Under the pieces are notes generated by a model. The model was not told where the DNA came from. It searched no databases and was given only the letters and a program-made list of their open reading frames with translations. A stretch of 64,000 bases of DNA, from NCBI RefSeq assembly GCF_026625825.1, contig NZ_CP113065.1, forward strand, positions 2,976,001-3,040,000. The letters run 5' to 3'. Of the stretch, positions 1 to 9,508 are shown piece after piece. How positions within the stretch are numbered: the first letter of the stretch is position 1; every line of letters begins with the position of its first letter. The translations under genes and the position numbers were made by a program. This stretch comes from Pseudoxanthomonas sp. SL93 (lineage in GTDB: Bacteria > Pseudomonadota > Gammaproteobacteria > Xanthomonadales > Xanthomonadaceae).

Positions 1-2037
1 CGGCTGCTCGACCTGCCGGTCTCGCGATTCGGCCTGGACGAGATCCTCGATCTGCTGGCCAGCGCGCCCATCGCCGAGGTATCCGGGCTGGACGCCGACG
101 CCATCACCCGCCTGCATGGCTGGCTGCGCGCGGCGGGCGCGCGCTGGGCCCTGGATGCCGCGCACCGCGCTGCCTCGGACGCACCGGACGACGACGCCTA
201 CACCTGGCAGTTCGCGCTGGACCGCCTGTTGCTGGGCCATGCCAGCGGCAGCGACGACGACATCGCCGGCGTTGCCCCCTGGCCCGAACTGGAAGGCGGC
301 GCGCTGGATGCGCTCGACATGCTGGTGCGCCTGCTGCGCGAACTCGCCCGTCAGCGTCGTGCGCTCGGAGACGCGCAGACGCCTGCGCAGTGGCGCGAAC
401 GCCTGCTGCACCTGCTCGATGCCCTGTTGCCGGAACGCCCCGCCGCGCCGCGCGCGCAGCGTGCCCTCGACCGCCTGCGCACCCTGGTCGACCGGTTCGC
501 CCGTGATGCGGAAGCGGCAGGCTTCACCGGCACCGTGCCTGCCGAGGTCGTGCGTGCGCATTTCGCCGATCTGCTGTCGCAGGCCGACACGCGCGCGCCG
601 TTGCTCACCGGCGGCATCAGCATCGGCCGCATGGTGCCCATGCGCCTGCTGCCGTTCCGCGTGATCTGCCTGTTGGGCATGAACGACGGTGACTTCCCCC
701 GGCGCGATCCCGCCGCCGGCCTCAACCGGCTCACCGCCGAACTCGGCACCGACCGCCGCCGGCCCGGCGACCGCTCCACCCGCGAGGACGACCGCTTCCT
801 GTTCCTGCAGCTGTTCGCCGCGGCGCAGGACGTGTTCTACCTGAGCTACCTCGGCGCCGATCCGCGCGACGGCAGCGCGCGCGAGCCCTCCGTGCTGGTC
901 AGCGAGCTGCTGGACGTGGCCGCGCAGTACCACGCTGATGCGGGCGCAAGGGACGCGCTCATCGTCCGCCACACACTGCAGCCGTTCGCGCCCGCGGCGT
1001 TCGGCGATGCCGACGAACCGCGCCGCTTCAGTTACCGCGCCGCATGGCGTCCGGCCGCCGACCGGCTGGGCGGTGTACGCCGTGCGCTGCCGCCGTGGCT
1101 GGCGGCGCCGCTGCCGGCCGCTGACGAATCCGAACCCGACGTGTCACTGGATACGCTGCGCCGCTTCTTCACCGATCCGCACGGCCGCTTCCTGAGCCAG
1201 CGGCTGGGTCTGCGCCTGCCGGAACCGGTCGAACAGACCGAGGATGTCGAACCGCTGGTGCTGCCCGGGCGCGGCCTTGAACGCATGCAGCTGCAGCAGG
1301 CGGTGGTGGAAGCGCTCGATGGCGGGCACGAGGCCGGCCTGCGGCAACGCCTGCGCGCACGCGCGCTGCTGCCGTCCGGTGCGCTGGGCGAACGCCAGTT
1401 CGAGGCGCTGCTTGCACAGGCGCGTCCGTTCGCGCAGGCACGCCGCGACTGGCTGGCGGGCGAAGCCACGATGTCCGACCGCTTCCAGGTGGACATCGAC
1501 GGCCAGCAGCTGCACGGTCGCGTCGCCGACTTGCACCCGCGCGGCCTGGTGCGGTTGCGCGCCGATGCCGTCAACGGCAATGCCGCCCTGCGCTGGGGCC
1601 TGGACTGGCTGCTCGCCAACGCCGCCGGCGCGGGCGTTCCACTGGTGCAGTTCCATGACGGTGGGGACGGGCCGGGCCCCCATGTGATCGACGCGCTGGA
1701 CCCAGCGCAGGCACGCGACGCGCTGCGCCAGCTGCTTGTGTTGTATGCCGACGGGCAACGCGAACCGCTGCCGTTCGCGCCCTATACCGGCTGGGACATC
1801 TGGAACGCGGAGCCCGGAAAGCGCCGCGCCGCCGGCTGGAAACGCTGGCATGGCGACGGCAACGGCGGCTGGGCCGAAGGCGATAGTGAAGCGATCCGCC
1901 TGGCGTGGCGCGGTCGCGATCCGTTCGCCAGCGACGTTGACTACGCCGCACTCGAGCACACCAGCCTGCACATCTACGATCTGGTGCGCCACGGCCGGCT
2001 GCGTGCGCACGACGCCACGGAGGGCGCCGCCGCATGA
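1..2037 (+). CDS. recC: RecC, exonuclease V gamma subunit (5' partial)
   Basis: The frame is open from base 1, so the window begins inside the gene. The last 678 codons are present, against about 1,100 for a full RecC. RecC is the subunit of the RecBCD helicase-nuclease that recognises Chi and splits the strands during double-strand break repair. Visible family features are the stretch beginning RLLDLPVSRFGLDEI, the segment VICLLGMNDGDFPRRD around 655-710, and DRFLFLQLFAAAQDVFYLSY near 790-850. These match the inactive helicase-like core of RecC, which lacks the catalytic residues of RecB. The stop overlaps the recB start (ATGA at 2034-2037), so the two are translationally coupled. Identification is also supported by recB and recD directly downstream. 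Confidence 0.93.
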   Translation, partial: RLLDLPVSRFGLDEILDLLASAPIAEVSGLDADAITRLHGWLRAAGARWALDAAHRAASDAPDDDAYTWQFALDRLLLGHASGSDDDIAGVAPWPELEGGALDALDMLVRLLRELARQRRALGDAQTPAQWRERLLHLLDALLPERPAAPRAQRALDRLRTLVDRFARDAEAAGFTGTVPAEVVRAHFADLLSQADTRAPLLTGGISIGRMVPMRLLPFRVICLLGMNDGDFPRRDPAAGLNRLTAELGTDRRRPGDRSTREDDRFLFLQLFAAAQDVFYLSYLGADPRDGSAREPSVLVSELLDVAAQYHADAGARDALIVRHTLQPFAPAAFGDADEPRRFSYRAAWRPAADRLGGVRRALPPWLAAPLPAADESEPDVSLDTLRRFFTDPHGRFLSQRLGLRLPEPVEQTEDVEPLVLPGRGLERMQLQQAVVEALDGGHEAGLRQRLRARALLPSGALGERQFEALLAQARPFAQARRDWLAGEATMSDRFQVDIDGQQLHGRVADLHPRGLVRLRADAVNGNAALRWGLDWLLANAAGAGVPLVQFHDGGDGPGPHVIDALDPAQARDALRQLLVLYADGQREPLPFAPYTGWDIWNAEPGKRRAAGWKRWHGDGNGGWAEGDSEAIRLAWRGRDPFASDVDYAALEHTSLHIYDLVRHGRLRAHDATEGAAA

Positions 2038-5000
2038 GCGCGCTCGTTCCGGAAAACGAACCCTATCTGACCCGTCCGCTGGACGGCGTGCAGCTGATCG
2101 AGGCCAGCGCCGGCACCGGCAAGACCTACACGCTGGCCACGCTGTTCACGCGCCTGATCGTAGAGCAGCGCCTGCGCATGGGCGAGGTGCTCGCCGTCAC
2201 CTACACCGAAGCCGCCACGCAGGAACTGCGCAAGCGCATCCGCGAGCGGCTCTCGCTCGCGGCCGAGGTCATCGGCACGCCGGCGCGCGAGGAAGACCGC
2301 CACGACATCGCACTGACACGCTTCATCCTGCAGCGCCACCTGGCGTGCGGCGAGGAAACGGCGGCACAGCTTGCCCGACGCCTGCGCACCGCGGCGGAGG
2401 AAACCGATCTCGCCTCCATCTTCACCATCCACGGCTTCTGCGCGCGCGTGCTGCGCGAGCACGTGCTGGAAGGCGGGCAGGGCTTCGATGCCGGCGAGCT
2501 GCTCGGCAATGCGCGTGCGCTGTACGCGGAACTGGCGGCCGATCTCTGGCGCGTATACGCGGCCGATCCCGCGACCGTCGATGCGCTGGCCGGCCTGTGG
2601 AAGGATCCCGACGCGCTGGCCGAAGACCTGCCGGCGCTGTGTGGACCGCTGCCGCTGTATCCGCAGGCACGGGCCGAGCAGGATCCGGAACGCCACATCG
2701 CCGTACAGGCCACGCGTGCCGGTCGCGCTGCGCACCTGATCGACGCCATCGGCCTGCATCGCACAGACGCGCGCGCGGCCATCGCGGCGGCCTTCGACGG
2801 CAAGGTCTTCGACGGCCGCCGCGCCCGTCGCCCCAGTTTCGACAAGGCGCTCGACGAACTGCAGGCCGGCGTCGCACTCGCCGACTGGCCACGTACCGAC
2901 AAGACGCACCTGCAGAAGCTGCTGCCGGATGCGCTGCGCGGTTTCGCCAAGGAAGGGCAGGAAGCCCGCGTGCCGGCATCCCCCCTGTTCGACGCGCTGC
3001 GCGACTGGTGCGAGGCCGACGATGCGTGGCAGCAGCAGCTGTTCCACCAGCGCGTCGCATTGCTGCACCACCTGCGCAGTGAATCACGCCGGCGCCTTGA
3101 AGCGCTCAAGCGCACCCGTCGCGTGCAGACCTACGACGACCTGATCGAACGCGTCGCCGGCGCACTGGACGACACGCAGGACGACACGCGCCGGCGTGCG
3201 CTGGTGGCACGGCTGCGCGCGCAGTACCGCGTCGCGCTGGTGGACGAGTTCCAGGACACCGATGTGCGCCAGTGGCAGATCTTCGCGCGCGTGTTCGGCG
3301 ACTCCGACGATGTGCGCGCCCTCGGCGAGGTGCCGGCGCTGTTCCTGATCGGCGATCCCAAACAGGCCATCTACGGGTTCCGCGGCGGCGACGTGGCGAC
3401 CTACCTGCTCGCGCGGCGGGTGGCCGACGAAGCGCCTCGCCTGCGCCACAATTTCCGCTCGCGTCCCGCCGTGCTGCGCGCCCTGCAGGCGCTCTACGAC
3501 GGCGCCGGCCAGGACGCGTTCGCGCACCCGGATATCCGGTTCGAGCCGGTGCAGGCCGGCGACACGCGCGCTGACGAGGACTACACGCGCGGTCCGCTGC
3601 GCGCGCCCGCGCTGACCTTGCGCCTGCTGCGCAGCGAGGACGGCCGGCCGCTCGACGCGGAGGCCTCGCGCGCGGCGGCCACCGCCGCCTGCGTGGCCGA
3701 CATCCATCGCGTGCTGTCCGATGCGCGCGACGGCCACGCACGGATCCACGGCCAGCCGGTGCGCCCCGGCGACATCGCCGTGCTGGTGCGCAACCACAGG
3801 GACGCCACCCGCATGCAGCAGGCACTGGCGCGTGCCGGCGTGCCGGCGGTCGCGGCCGGGCGCCAGAGCCTGTTCGAAAGCAGCGAAGCGGCCGAACTGC
3901 GCACGCTGCTGCTCGCGCTGCTGCAGCCGTCCGACAGCGGCCGCCTGCGCGCCGCACTGTCCACCGTGCTGCTGGGCGAGGATGCCGACGCCATCGCCGC
4001 GCTGGACGAAGACGGCGACGTGCAGCGCCAGCACCAGGCCCGCCTGCTGCACTGGCGCGAGCGCTGGCAGCGCGGCGGCCCGTTCGCGCTGGTGTCGGAG
4101 CTGTGTGCCGGCCAGGCCGACCGCCTGCTGGGCCTGCTCGACGGCGAACGCCGCCTGACCAACTACCTGCAGCTGGCCGAACACCTGCAGGAAGCCGCCG
4201 CACGCACGCTCGGCCTGCATGGCCTGCTCGACTGGCTGCAGGCCCGCATCGCCAGTGCCGATCCGAACGACGATGCGCAGCTGCTGCGGCTGGAATCCGA
4301 TGCACGCCGCGTGCAGATCGTCACCCTGCACAAGAGCAAGGGCCTGGAATACCCGCTGGTGTACCTGCCGTTCGCCGGCCTCGGCACGCCGCGCCCCGAC
4401 CACGGCCGCTATCGCGAAGTGCACGACGGCGACCGCCGCGTGCTGCACTGGAAGATCGACAAGGACGATCCGGCGTGGAAGGACGCCGGCGAAGCCCGGA
4501 AGCGCGATGCCCAGGCCGAAGACGCGCGCCTGCTGTACGTGGGCCTGACCCGCGCCGAGCACGCGCTGTGGATCGCCGCGGGCGATGTCGCCGACATGCC
4601 CAAGAGCCGCCTGGCGCCACTGTTGTCCGACCTTGCCGCGCTGACCGGGCACGCCGACCTGCAGATCGTCGAAGGCCCGCCCGAACCCCCGCCCCCGCGC
4701 CTGCCGGCCGAACATGACACCGCCATCGCGCCCGCGCGCATCGCCACGCGCCGCATCGCACCGGACTGGTGGGTCTACAGCTTCACCCAGCTGGCGCATG
4801 CCGAGGGCGGCGCCGATCCGCTGGCCGCCGCCACCCAGGCCGATCCCGGTGGCGAAGACGAAGCGCCCACCTCCGACGCCGACACCCCACCCGTCGACAC
4901 CACCGCGCCGGTCGCCGCCGATCCGCGTTTCGCCGGCAGCCGCTTCGGCGTGGTGATGCATGCCGCGCTGGAAAACGCCGACTTCGCCGCCTGGCGCGAC

Positions 5001-5684
5001 TGGCAGCCCGGCGCTCCCGCGCCCGCACGGCAGGCCGATGTCATCGTCGACGCGCTGCTTGAAGGCGGCTACGCCGACGCCGACATCGACGATGGCCTGG
5101 CCGTGCTGGTGCCGCTGGTGGGGCAGACGCTGTGCACCGCGTTGCCGGAAGGCGTGCGCCTGGCCGATCTTCCGCCCGATGCGCGCCGTGCCGAAATCGA
5201 ATTCCACTTCGCCATGCAGCCCACCGGCGTACCGGCCCTGCTCGCGCTGCTGCACCACCACGGCCTGCTGCGCGCGCGCACCGCCTTCGGCACGCGGCCG
5301 CGGCTGGAAGGCCTGATGACCGGCCTGATCGATCTGACGTACTGCAGCGATGGCCGCTGGTACGTGCTCGACTACAAGTCCAACCAGCTGCCCGCCTACG
5401 ACGCGGCCGCGATGCAGCAGGCGATGGCACACAGCGAATACGACCTGCAGGCGCTCATCTACACGCTGGCCCTGCACCGCTGGCTGCGCTTCCGCCTGGG
5501 CGACGCCTACGACTACGCGCGCGACTTCGGTGGCATCCGCTATCTGTTCTGCCGCGGCCTGGACATGGCACGACAGCCGTCGCCCGGCGTGCACGCGCAA
5601 CGCTTCGCGCCGGAACTCGTGCACGCGCTCGATGCGCTGTTCGCCGGTGGCAGTGAAGGCACGCAATCCGGTGCACGGCCATGA
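2034..5684 (+). CDS. recB: RecB, exonuclease V beta subunit
   Basis: 1,216 residues, normal for RecB. It is the 3'-5' helicase and the only nuclease of RecBCD. Residues 24-31 (ASAGTGKT) are the Walker A motif. VDEFQDTD near residue 405 is the Walker B/motif II and FLIGDPKQAIYGFRGGD is motif III. The SF1A motif V/VI region is ITLHKSKGLE-like (IVTLHKSKGLEYPLVYLPF) followed by LLYVGLTRAEHAL. The C-terminal nuclease domain carries GLMTGLIDL and DYKSNQL (about residue 1113), which hold the catalytic aspartates and lysine. All key residues look intact. Start overlaps the recC stop and the stop overlaps the recD start (ATGA at 5681-5684), giving a tightly coupled recC-recB-recD operon. Confidence 0.96.
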   Translation: MSALVPENEPYLTRPLDGVQLIEASAGTGKTYTLATLFTRLIVEQRLRMGEVLAVTYTEAATQELRKRIRERLSLAAEVIGTPAREEDRHDIALTRFILQRHLACGEETAAQLARRLRTAAEETDLASIFTIHGFCARVLREHVLEGGQGFDAGELLGNARALYAELAADLWRVYAADPATVDALAGLWKDPDALAEDLPALCGPLPLYPQARAEQDPERHIAVQATRAGRAAHLIDAIGLHRTDARAAIAAAFDGKVFDGRRARRPSFDKALDELQAGVALADWPRTDKTHLQKLLPDALRGFAKEGQEARVPASPLFDALRDWCEADDAWQQQLFHQRVALLHHLRSESRRRLEALKRTRRVQTYDDLIERVAGALDDTQDDTRRRALVARLRAQYRVALVDEFQDTDVRQWQIFARVFGDSDDVRALGEVPALFLIGDPKQAIYGFRGGDVATYLLARRVADEAPRLRHNFRSRPAVLRALQALYDGAGQDAFAHPDIRFEPVQAGDTRADEDYTRGPLRAPALTLRLLRSEDGRPLDAEASRAAATAACVADIHRVLSDARDGHARIHGQPVRPGDIAVLVRNHRDATRMQQALARAGVPAVAAGRQSLFESSEAAELRTLLLALLQPSDSGRLRAALSTVLLGEDADAIAALDEDGDVQRQHQARLLHWRERWQRGGPFALVSELCAGQADRLLGLLDGERRLTNYLQLAEHLQEAAARTLGLHGLLDWLQARIASADPNDDAQLLRLESDARRVQIVTLHKSKGLEYPLVYLPFAGLGTPRPDHGRYREVHDGDRRVLHWKIDKDDPAWKDAGEARKRDAQAEDARLLYVGLTRAEHALWIAAGDVADMPKSRLAPLLSDLAALTGHADLQIVEGPPEPPPPRLPAEHDTAIAPARIATRRIAPDWWVYSFTQLAHAEGGADPLAAATQADPGGEDEAPTSDADTPPVDTTAPVAADPRFAGSRFGVVMHAALENADFAAWRDWQPGAPAPARQADVIVDALLEGGYADADIDDGLAVLVPLVGQTLCTALPEGVRLADLPPDARRAEIEFHFAMQPTGVPALLALLHHHGLLRARTAFGTRPRLEGLMTGLIDLTYCSDGRWYVLDYKSNQLPAYDAAAMQQAMAHSEYDLQALIYTLALHRWLRFRLGDAYDYARDFGGIRYLFCRGLDMARQPSPGVHAQRFAPELVHALDALFAGGSEGTQSGARP

Positions 5685-7609
5685 GCACCCTGACCCTGCT
5701 CAACGACCTGTGGCTTGCCGGCCAGCTCCGCACGCTCGACCACGCGCTCGCACAGAGCCTGCGCCGGCTGGACCGCGACACGCCGGACGCCGTGCTCGCC
5801 GCGGCCGCGCTCGCGTCGCTGGCCGTCTCCAAGGGCCACGCCGGTGTGTGGCTGGCCGACCCGCAGCCGCTGCTCGACGGCGACGCCGTGATCGCCTGGC
5901 CGCCGGCGGACGCGTGGCAGGCGCAGCTCGCCGCCTCGCGCTGGGTCGCCACGCCGGACCATGCCGGCGACAGCGCCGACCCGCATGCGCCGCTGGTGCT
6001 GGAAGGCGGCCTGCTGTACCTGCGCCGTTACCGCGAATACGAACGCGCGCTGGCGCAGGGCCTGCAGCGGATCGCCGCGCAGCCGGTGCCGGCAACAGGC
6101 ATCGAAGCCCTCGCACTGCTGTTCGCCACGCTGTTCCCGCACGCCACGCACGACGATCACCAGGCCCGCGCCGCCGCGCTCGCACTTCGCCACGCGCTGC
6201 TGCTGGTCACCGGTGGCCCCGGCACCGGCAAGACCACCACCACCGCGCGCCTGCTGGTGCTGCTGGCCGCACAGGCGCAGCAGGCCGGCATCCCACCGCC
6301 TCGCATCGCGCTGGCCGCGCCCACCGGCCGCGCCGCCGAACGCATGGCCGAAAGCGTGCGCCACGCCGTGCAGGCGCTGGCCGCTAGCGGCATCCCCGCG
6401 GACCTGCTGGCATCGCTGCCCACCACCGGCACCACGCTGCACCGTCTGCTCGGCACCGTTCCAGATTCGCCCCGCTTCCGCCATCACGCGGACAATCCGC
6501 TGCCGTTCGACGTGGTGGTGGTCGACGAAGCCTCCATGATCGACCTGCCACTGATGGCCAAGCTGGTCGATGCCGTCGCCGACGGCACGCGACTGGTGCT
6601 GCTGGGCGATCCCGACCAGCTGCCGTCGGTGGAAGCTGGCGACGTGCTGGCCGCCATCCTCGCGGCCGCGGGCGAAGGCGACCGCCTCGCCAGCGACGAT
6701 GCCGCGGCGCTGTTTCCGCTGCTGGGCGATCTTCCAGACCGTCATCCCGGCGAACGCGAGTGTCCAGCGCCTTTACCCACGGAAATCGCAGCCCCCCAAG
6801 TCCACGACACCCCCGCGTTCGCCGGTGTCCGCGTGCACCTGCAGCGCGGCTGGCGCCAGAGCGAAGCACTGCAGCTGGCACCACTGGCGGCGGCGGTGCG
6901 CGAGGGCGATGCCGATACCGCGCTGTCGCTGCTGCGCGGCGGGTCGCTGTCCAACGTGCACTTCCACGAAAACCTCGCCGATCCGTTGCAGGCGCAGGGC
7001 GAAACACTGCTGGCGCATTGGCGCGCGCTGGGCCACGCATCGTCGCCGGCCGAGGCGCTGGCACTGTCCACGCGGCTGCGCATCCTCACCGCCGTGCGCG
7101 AAGGCCCGCAGGGCGCGCGCACGTTGAACGCGCGCATCGAGCGACTGCTGGCGGACAGCGGCGCCACTGGCCCGCAGCGCGCCGGCCCCGGGCATTTCCA
7201 TGGCCAGCTGATCATCGTCACCGAGAACAGCTACCGGCACCGCCTGTTCAACGGCGACATCGGCCTTTGCCTGCGCGATGGGCAGGGCGCGCTGGTGGCC
7301 TGGTTCCCCGGCGACGATCCCGCACAACCGCGCGCGTTCCATCCGGCGGCATTGCCGGCGCACGAGTCCGCGTTCGCCATGACGGTGCACAAGGCGCAGG
7401 GTTCTGAATTCGACACGGTCTGGCTGCTGCTGCCCGCCCGCGGCAACCGCGTGCTGTCGCGGGAACTGGTCTACACCGGCATCACCCGCGCGCGGCGGGA
7501 GCTGCATGTGGCCGGCAGCGAGGCGGTGATCCGCGAAGCACTGGCGCGGCATGCGAGTCGCTGGTCCGGGTTGGGGTGGCGGTTGGGCTCTCGACACGCA
7601 AGGCGATGA
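5681..7609 (+). CDS. recD: RecD, exonuclease V alpha subunit
   Basis: 642 residues; the 5'-3' SF1B helicase of RecBCD. GGPGTGKTTTT (about residues 178-188) is the Walker A motif, VVVDEASMIDLPLMA holds the DE box, and LLGDPDQLPSVEAGDVL is motif III. MTVHKAQGSEFDTVWLLLP and YTGITRARREL are the C-terminal helicase motifs. Unusually, about 30 residues between LFPLLGDLPD and GVRVHLQRGW do not look like family sequence. They coincide with a repeat element described separately (6747-6825) that keeps the frame open. The segment falls on the surface-exposed variable region before the motif that follows motif III, so the protein may still be active. This last point is inference. Confidence 0.93.
   Translation: MSTLTLLNDLWLAGQLRTLDHALAQSLRRLDRDTPDAVLAAAALASLAVSKGHAGVWLADPQPLLDGDAVIAWPPADAWQAQLAASRWVATPDHAGDSADPHAPLVLEGGLLYLRRYREYERALAQGLQRIAAQPVPATGIEALALLFATLFPHATHDDHQARAAALALRHALLLVTGGPGTGKTTTTARLLVLLAAQAQQAGIPPPRIALAAPTGRAAERMAESVRHAVQALAASGIPADLLASLPTTGTTLHRLLGTVPDSPRFRHHADNPLPFDVVVVDEASMIDLPLMAKLVDAVADGTRLVLLGDPDQLPSVEAGDVLAAILAAAGEGDRLASDDAAALFPLLGDLPDRHPGERECPAPLPTEIAAPQVHDTPAFAGVRVHLQRGWRQSEALQLAPLAAAVREGDADTALSLLRGGSLSNVHFHENLADPLQAQGETLLAHWRALGHASSPAEALALSTRLRILTAVREGPQGARTLNARIERLLADSGATGPQRAGPGHFHGQLIIVTENSYRHRLFNGDIGLCLRDGQGALVAWFPGDDPAQPRAFHPAALPAHESAFAMTVHKAQGSEFDTVWLLLPARGNRVLSRELVYTGITRARRELHVAGSEAVIREALARHASRWSGLGWRLGSRHARR
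6747..6825. repeat. Inverted-repeat element inserted in frame inside recD
   Basis: A perfect 12-bp inverted repeat, CCGGCGAACGCG at 6747-6758 and CGCGTTCGCCGG at 6814-6825, encloses about 55 bp inside the recD coding frame. The outer sequence (GTCATCCCGGCGAACGCG, then GTCCAGCGCCTTTACCC) has the look of the dispersed intergenic repeat of xanthomonads and other proteobacteria, whose frames read like VIPANAGIQ. Here another frame does read VIPANASVQRLYPRKSQ. In the recD frame it is translated as a Pro-rich insert. The assignment to a dispersed family is from general knowledge; the palindrome and open frame are seen directly. Confidence 0.7.
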
Positions 7610-7793
7610 CCGCCTCCGACCCCGAGCGGCTATCCCCTGAGCGCACGCCATGCACGCTGCTGGGTCCGCTCATGCATCGGCTTGTCAGTCGCGTCAGTGG
7701 TTGACCTTGAGCTTTGGCTCTTGGCGCAACCTTCCGTGCAAACGGCGGTGAACCCGTACAGCTTGATCCTTGCTGCTGACGTCAGGCGTGGGC

Positions 7794-7817
7794 GGCGGGC
7801 ACGTTGCCGTGCCCGCC
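7794..7817 (-). terminator. Hairpin downstream of the barrel-protein gene
   Basis: A perfect 10-bp stem (GGCGGGCACG / CGTGCCCGCC) closes a TTGC tetraloop, 12 bases past the stop of the gene at 7829-8611. No U-run follows on the minus strand, so it is a likely but not classical intrinsic terminator. It could also act on recD from the other side. Confidence 0.5.
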
Positions 7818-7828
7818 GTCGGACGTTC

Positions 7829-8611
7829 TCAGAAGTCCCAGCGGCCGGTGATCGACAGCGGAACCGAGACGCGGCTGCCGGTGTCGTTGATGGCGGCCAG
7901 GCCGAGCCCGGCGATCGCGGAATCGTCGTCGGACAGATCGTCGATGTAGTTCACCCCTGCGGCCAGCCTCATGCTGAAGCGCTCGGTGAACGCGATCTGC
8001 GCACCGGCCTCGAGCCCGCCGCTCAGCGCCCAGCCCTTCTCGTAGAACGGCGCATCCGGAATCGTGATCGCGGCGTCGGGAATCTCGAAGGTGGCCCGGA
8101 TGACGTCGGTTTCGGTGGCACCCAGTCGCGCCGCGACGAACGGCCTTACCCGGTCGCCGTCGCCAAAGAAGTGCCGGTAACCCACCTCCCACGTGTACGC
8201 GTCATAGCTCGAGAATTCGCCGAAGACGTCAAGTTCGGTATCGAGCGCCGGCACGTAGGCGGCACCGACGCGGACGCGACCCTCATCGGCGCTGGTCTCC
8301 TTGGCCTGGAGGAAGACTTCGCTCCGGTCACTCAGTCCATAGCCTACTTCCAGGCCATAAGACTTAGCGTTGCCGTAGATCTGATCGTGGCTGCGGGAGC
8401 GGATGCGCAACTCCGCGCTGACGCCTGCCAGTGCGGGATTCAACGGGCCGAGATCCGGCACCGGCGCCACGGCACCGGAGTGGACGTCGCCGCTGACCGG
8501 AAAGTCGACGCCGCCGAACACCGACATCGAGAATTTTCCCTGCTCGGGACCTGCCGCGAATGCCGGTCCTGCCGCCATCAGCAAGGCAGCGCCAAGAAGT
8601 TTGATCTGCAT
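7829..8611 (-). CDS. Secreted outer-membrane beta-barrel-like protein
   Basis: 260 residues. The first 19 residues (MQIKLLGAALLMAAGPAFA) form a signal peptide. The rest alternates polar and aromatic residues as in small beta-barrels (VGYGLSDRSEVFLQAKE, YTWEVGYRHFFGDGDR, VRPFVAARLGATE) and ends in a C-terminal phenylalanine (SITGRWDF), the usual signal for outer-membrane insertion by the Bam complex. A Shine-Dalgarno GGGAGAGG lies 6 bases before the ATG. It resembles the generic OmpA/Opa-like barrel proteins found widely in xanthomonads. A specific function cannot be assigned. It is monocistronic, with a terminator-like hairpin just past its stop. Confidence 0.75.
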   Translation of the reverse strand: MQIKLLGAALLMAAGPAFAAGPEQGKFSMSVFGGVDFPVSGDVHSGAVAPVPDLGPLNPALAGVSAELRIRSRSHDQIYGNAKSYGLEVGYGLSDRSEVFLQAKETSADEGRVRVGAAYVPALDTELDVFGEFSSYDAYTWEVGYRHFFGDGDRVRPFVAARLGATETDVIRATFEIPDAAITIPDAPFYEKGWALSGGLEAGAQIAFTERFSMRLAAGVNYIDDLSDDDSAIAGLGLAAINDTGSRVSVPLSITGRWDF

Positions 8612-9050
8612 ATACCTCTCCCATCAGAACCGGTGACGCCTACCCAGCGTAGGCAAGTGGTCTACGCAAGGGGGATGGAAGCGGATGCAACGAGACGAAG
8701 AACGTAAGCGCTCTTTCAGAGCTCATCACGCCGCGTCCACGTTGCTGTACGCATTTGCCCTCCGTCGGCAATGCCACGCTGGGCCGGGCCGCGGATCCGT
8801 CCTGGAAGATCAGGACATGGCAGGCGCGTCAGGGGTGGCCTCTCTGCTCAGGATCACCCTTGCGTCGGCACTGAACCACGCCGCCTGGCTTCAAGCGGAG
8901 CGGTGCTTGAAAGTTGAGGGATAGAGATGCGTTTGCTCAGGCAGGGCCATGCAACATGCCGGGGCGTCTGCTTCCGATCCGAAGCAGTCGTCGCATCTAA
9001 GGGCTTCCTCCTCAGCAGAACAATGATCGAGATGCTAAAGCGGGTGCAGC
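8612..9050. other. 439-bp intergenic stretch without a convincing gene
   Basis: Between the barrel gene (leftward) and the 3' end of the MerR gene. An open frame of 79 codons at 8685-8924 has no start signal, no recognisable family and skewed composition, so it is not called. The only structure seen is the CTGCTTC/GAAGCAG palindrome at 8965-8990. Confidence 0.5.
8965..8990. repeat. GTCTGCTTC...GAAGC palindromic repeat, left copy
   Basis: CGTCTGCTTCCGATCCGAAGCAGTCG contains a 7-bp inverted repeat (CTGCTTC 8968-8974, GAAGCAG 8981-8987). A related sequence, CGTCTGCTTCTGGCCGGAAGC, occurs in the same orientation at 10307-10330. Together they bracket the MerR/glutaredoxin-MauE pair. The frames of this repeat read like MSAFDPKRT-type peptides often mis-annotated as proteins. 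Confidence 0.45.
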
Positions 9051-9434
9051 TTATCCATCGAAGGACGCTAGGATTGGGCATGGTCCGGACGCCTTAGCGG
9101 TGCACTGCCGGGCGAGCTTTTGCAGGTAATCCCGCGCCCGCTCCATCTCCACGATCTGTTTGTCGAGCTTGGCAATCCTGGCCAAGGCCAGTTCGCGCGC
9201 TCGTTGCCGATCCTGTCCTGAGTCGAGCGAGAGCAACTCCCGGATTTCTTCGAGTGTGAACCCGGCTCGTTGCGCCATGCGAACGAATCGCAGGCGGCGG
9301 ACATCCGCTGCGTCGTAGTGACGGATGCCGTCGCCTTTCTCTGGCGAATTGAGGAGTCCCTTGCGCTGGTAGAAGCGGATGGTCTCCACGCCGACACCAC
9401 CCGCTTCGGCGTACTTCTTGATCGACAGGTTCAT
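9051..9434 (-). CDS. MerR-family transcriptional regulator
   Basis: 127 residues. An N-terminal winged helix-turn-helix (SIKKYAEAGGVGVETIRFYQRKGLL) is followed by the second recognition helix (RHYDAADVRRLRFVRMAQRAGFTLEEIRELL) and a long dimerisation helix (RARELALARIAKLDKQIVEMERARDYLQKL). The C-terminal CTAKASGPCPIL resembles the metal-binding loop of mercury-type MerR, with two cysteines. The third cysteine (Cys82 of Tn501 MerR, in the GTHC position) is replaced here by Gln-Asp. It may therefore sense something other than Hg(II), perhaps a thiol or oxidative signal. It is transcribed divergently from the glutaredoxin-MauE gene across a MerR-type promoter and is its likely regulator. Confidence 0.85.
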   Translation of the reverse strand: MNLSIKKYAEAGGVGVETIRFYQRKGLLNSPEKGDGIRHYDAADVRRLRFVRMAQRAGFTLEEIRELLSLDSGQDRQRARELALARIAKLDKQIVEMERARDYLQKLARQCTAKASGPCPILASFDG

Positions 9435-9438
9435 AAGC

Positions 9439-9470
9439 TTGACTCCGTACTATGGTACGGACTTTAGGAT
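9439..9470 (+). promoter_or_regulatory. MerR-type promoter/operator of the glutaredoxin-MauE gene
   Basis: A -35 box TTGACT (9439-9444) and a -10 box TAGGAT (9465-9470) are separated by an overlong 20-bp spacer. Centred in it is the palindrome CCGTAC-TATG-GTACGG (9445-9460). This is the exact architecture of promoters activated by DNA distortion by MerR-family proteins, with the dyad between suboptimally spaced boxes. It lies only 5 bp from the MerR start codon, so autoregulation is likely. Confidence 0.88.
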
Positions 9471-9508
9471 AGCCGCCACTCGAGAACAAGTTCCCGCTGG
9501 AGGAAACC

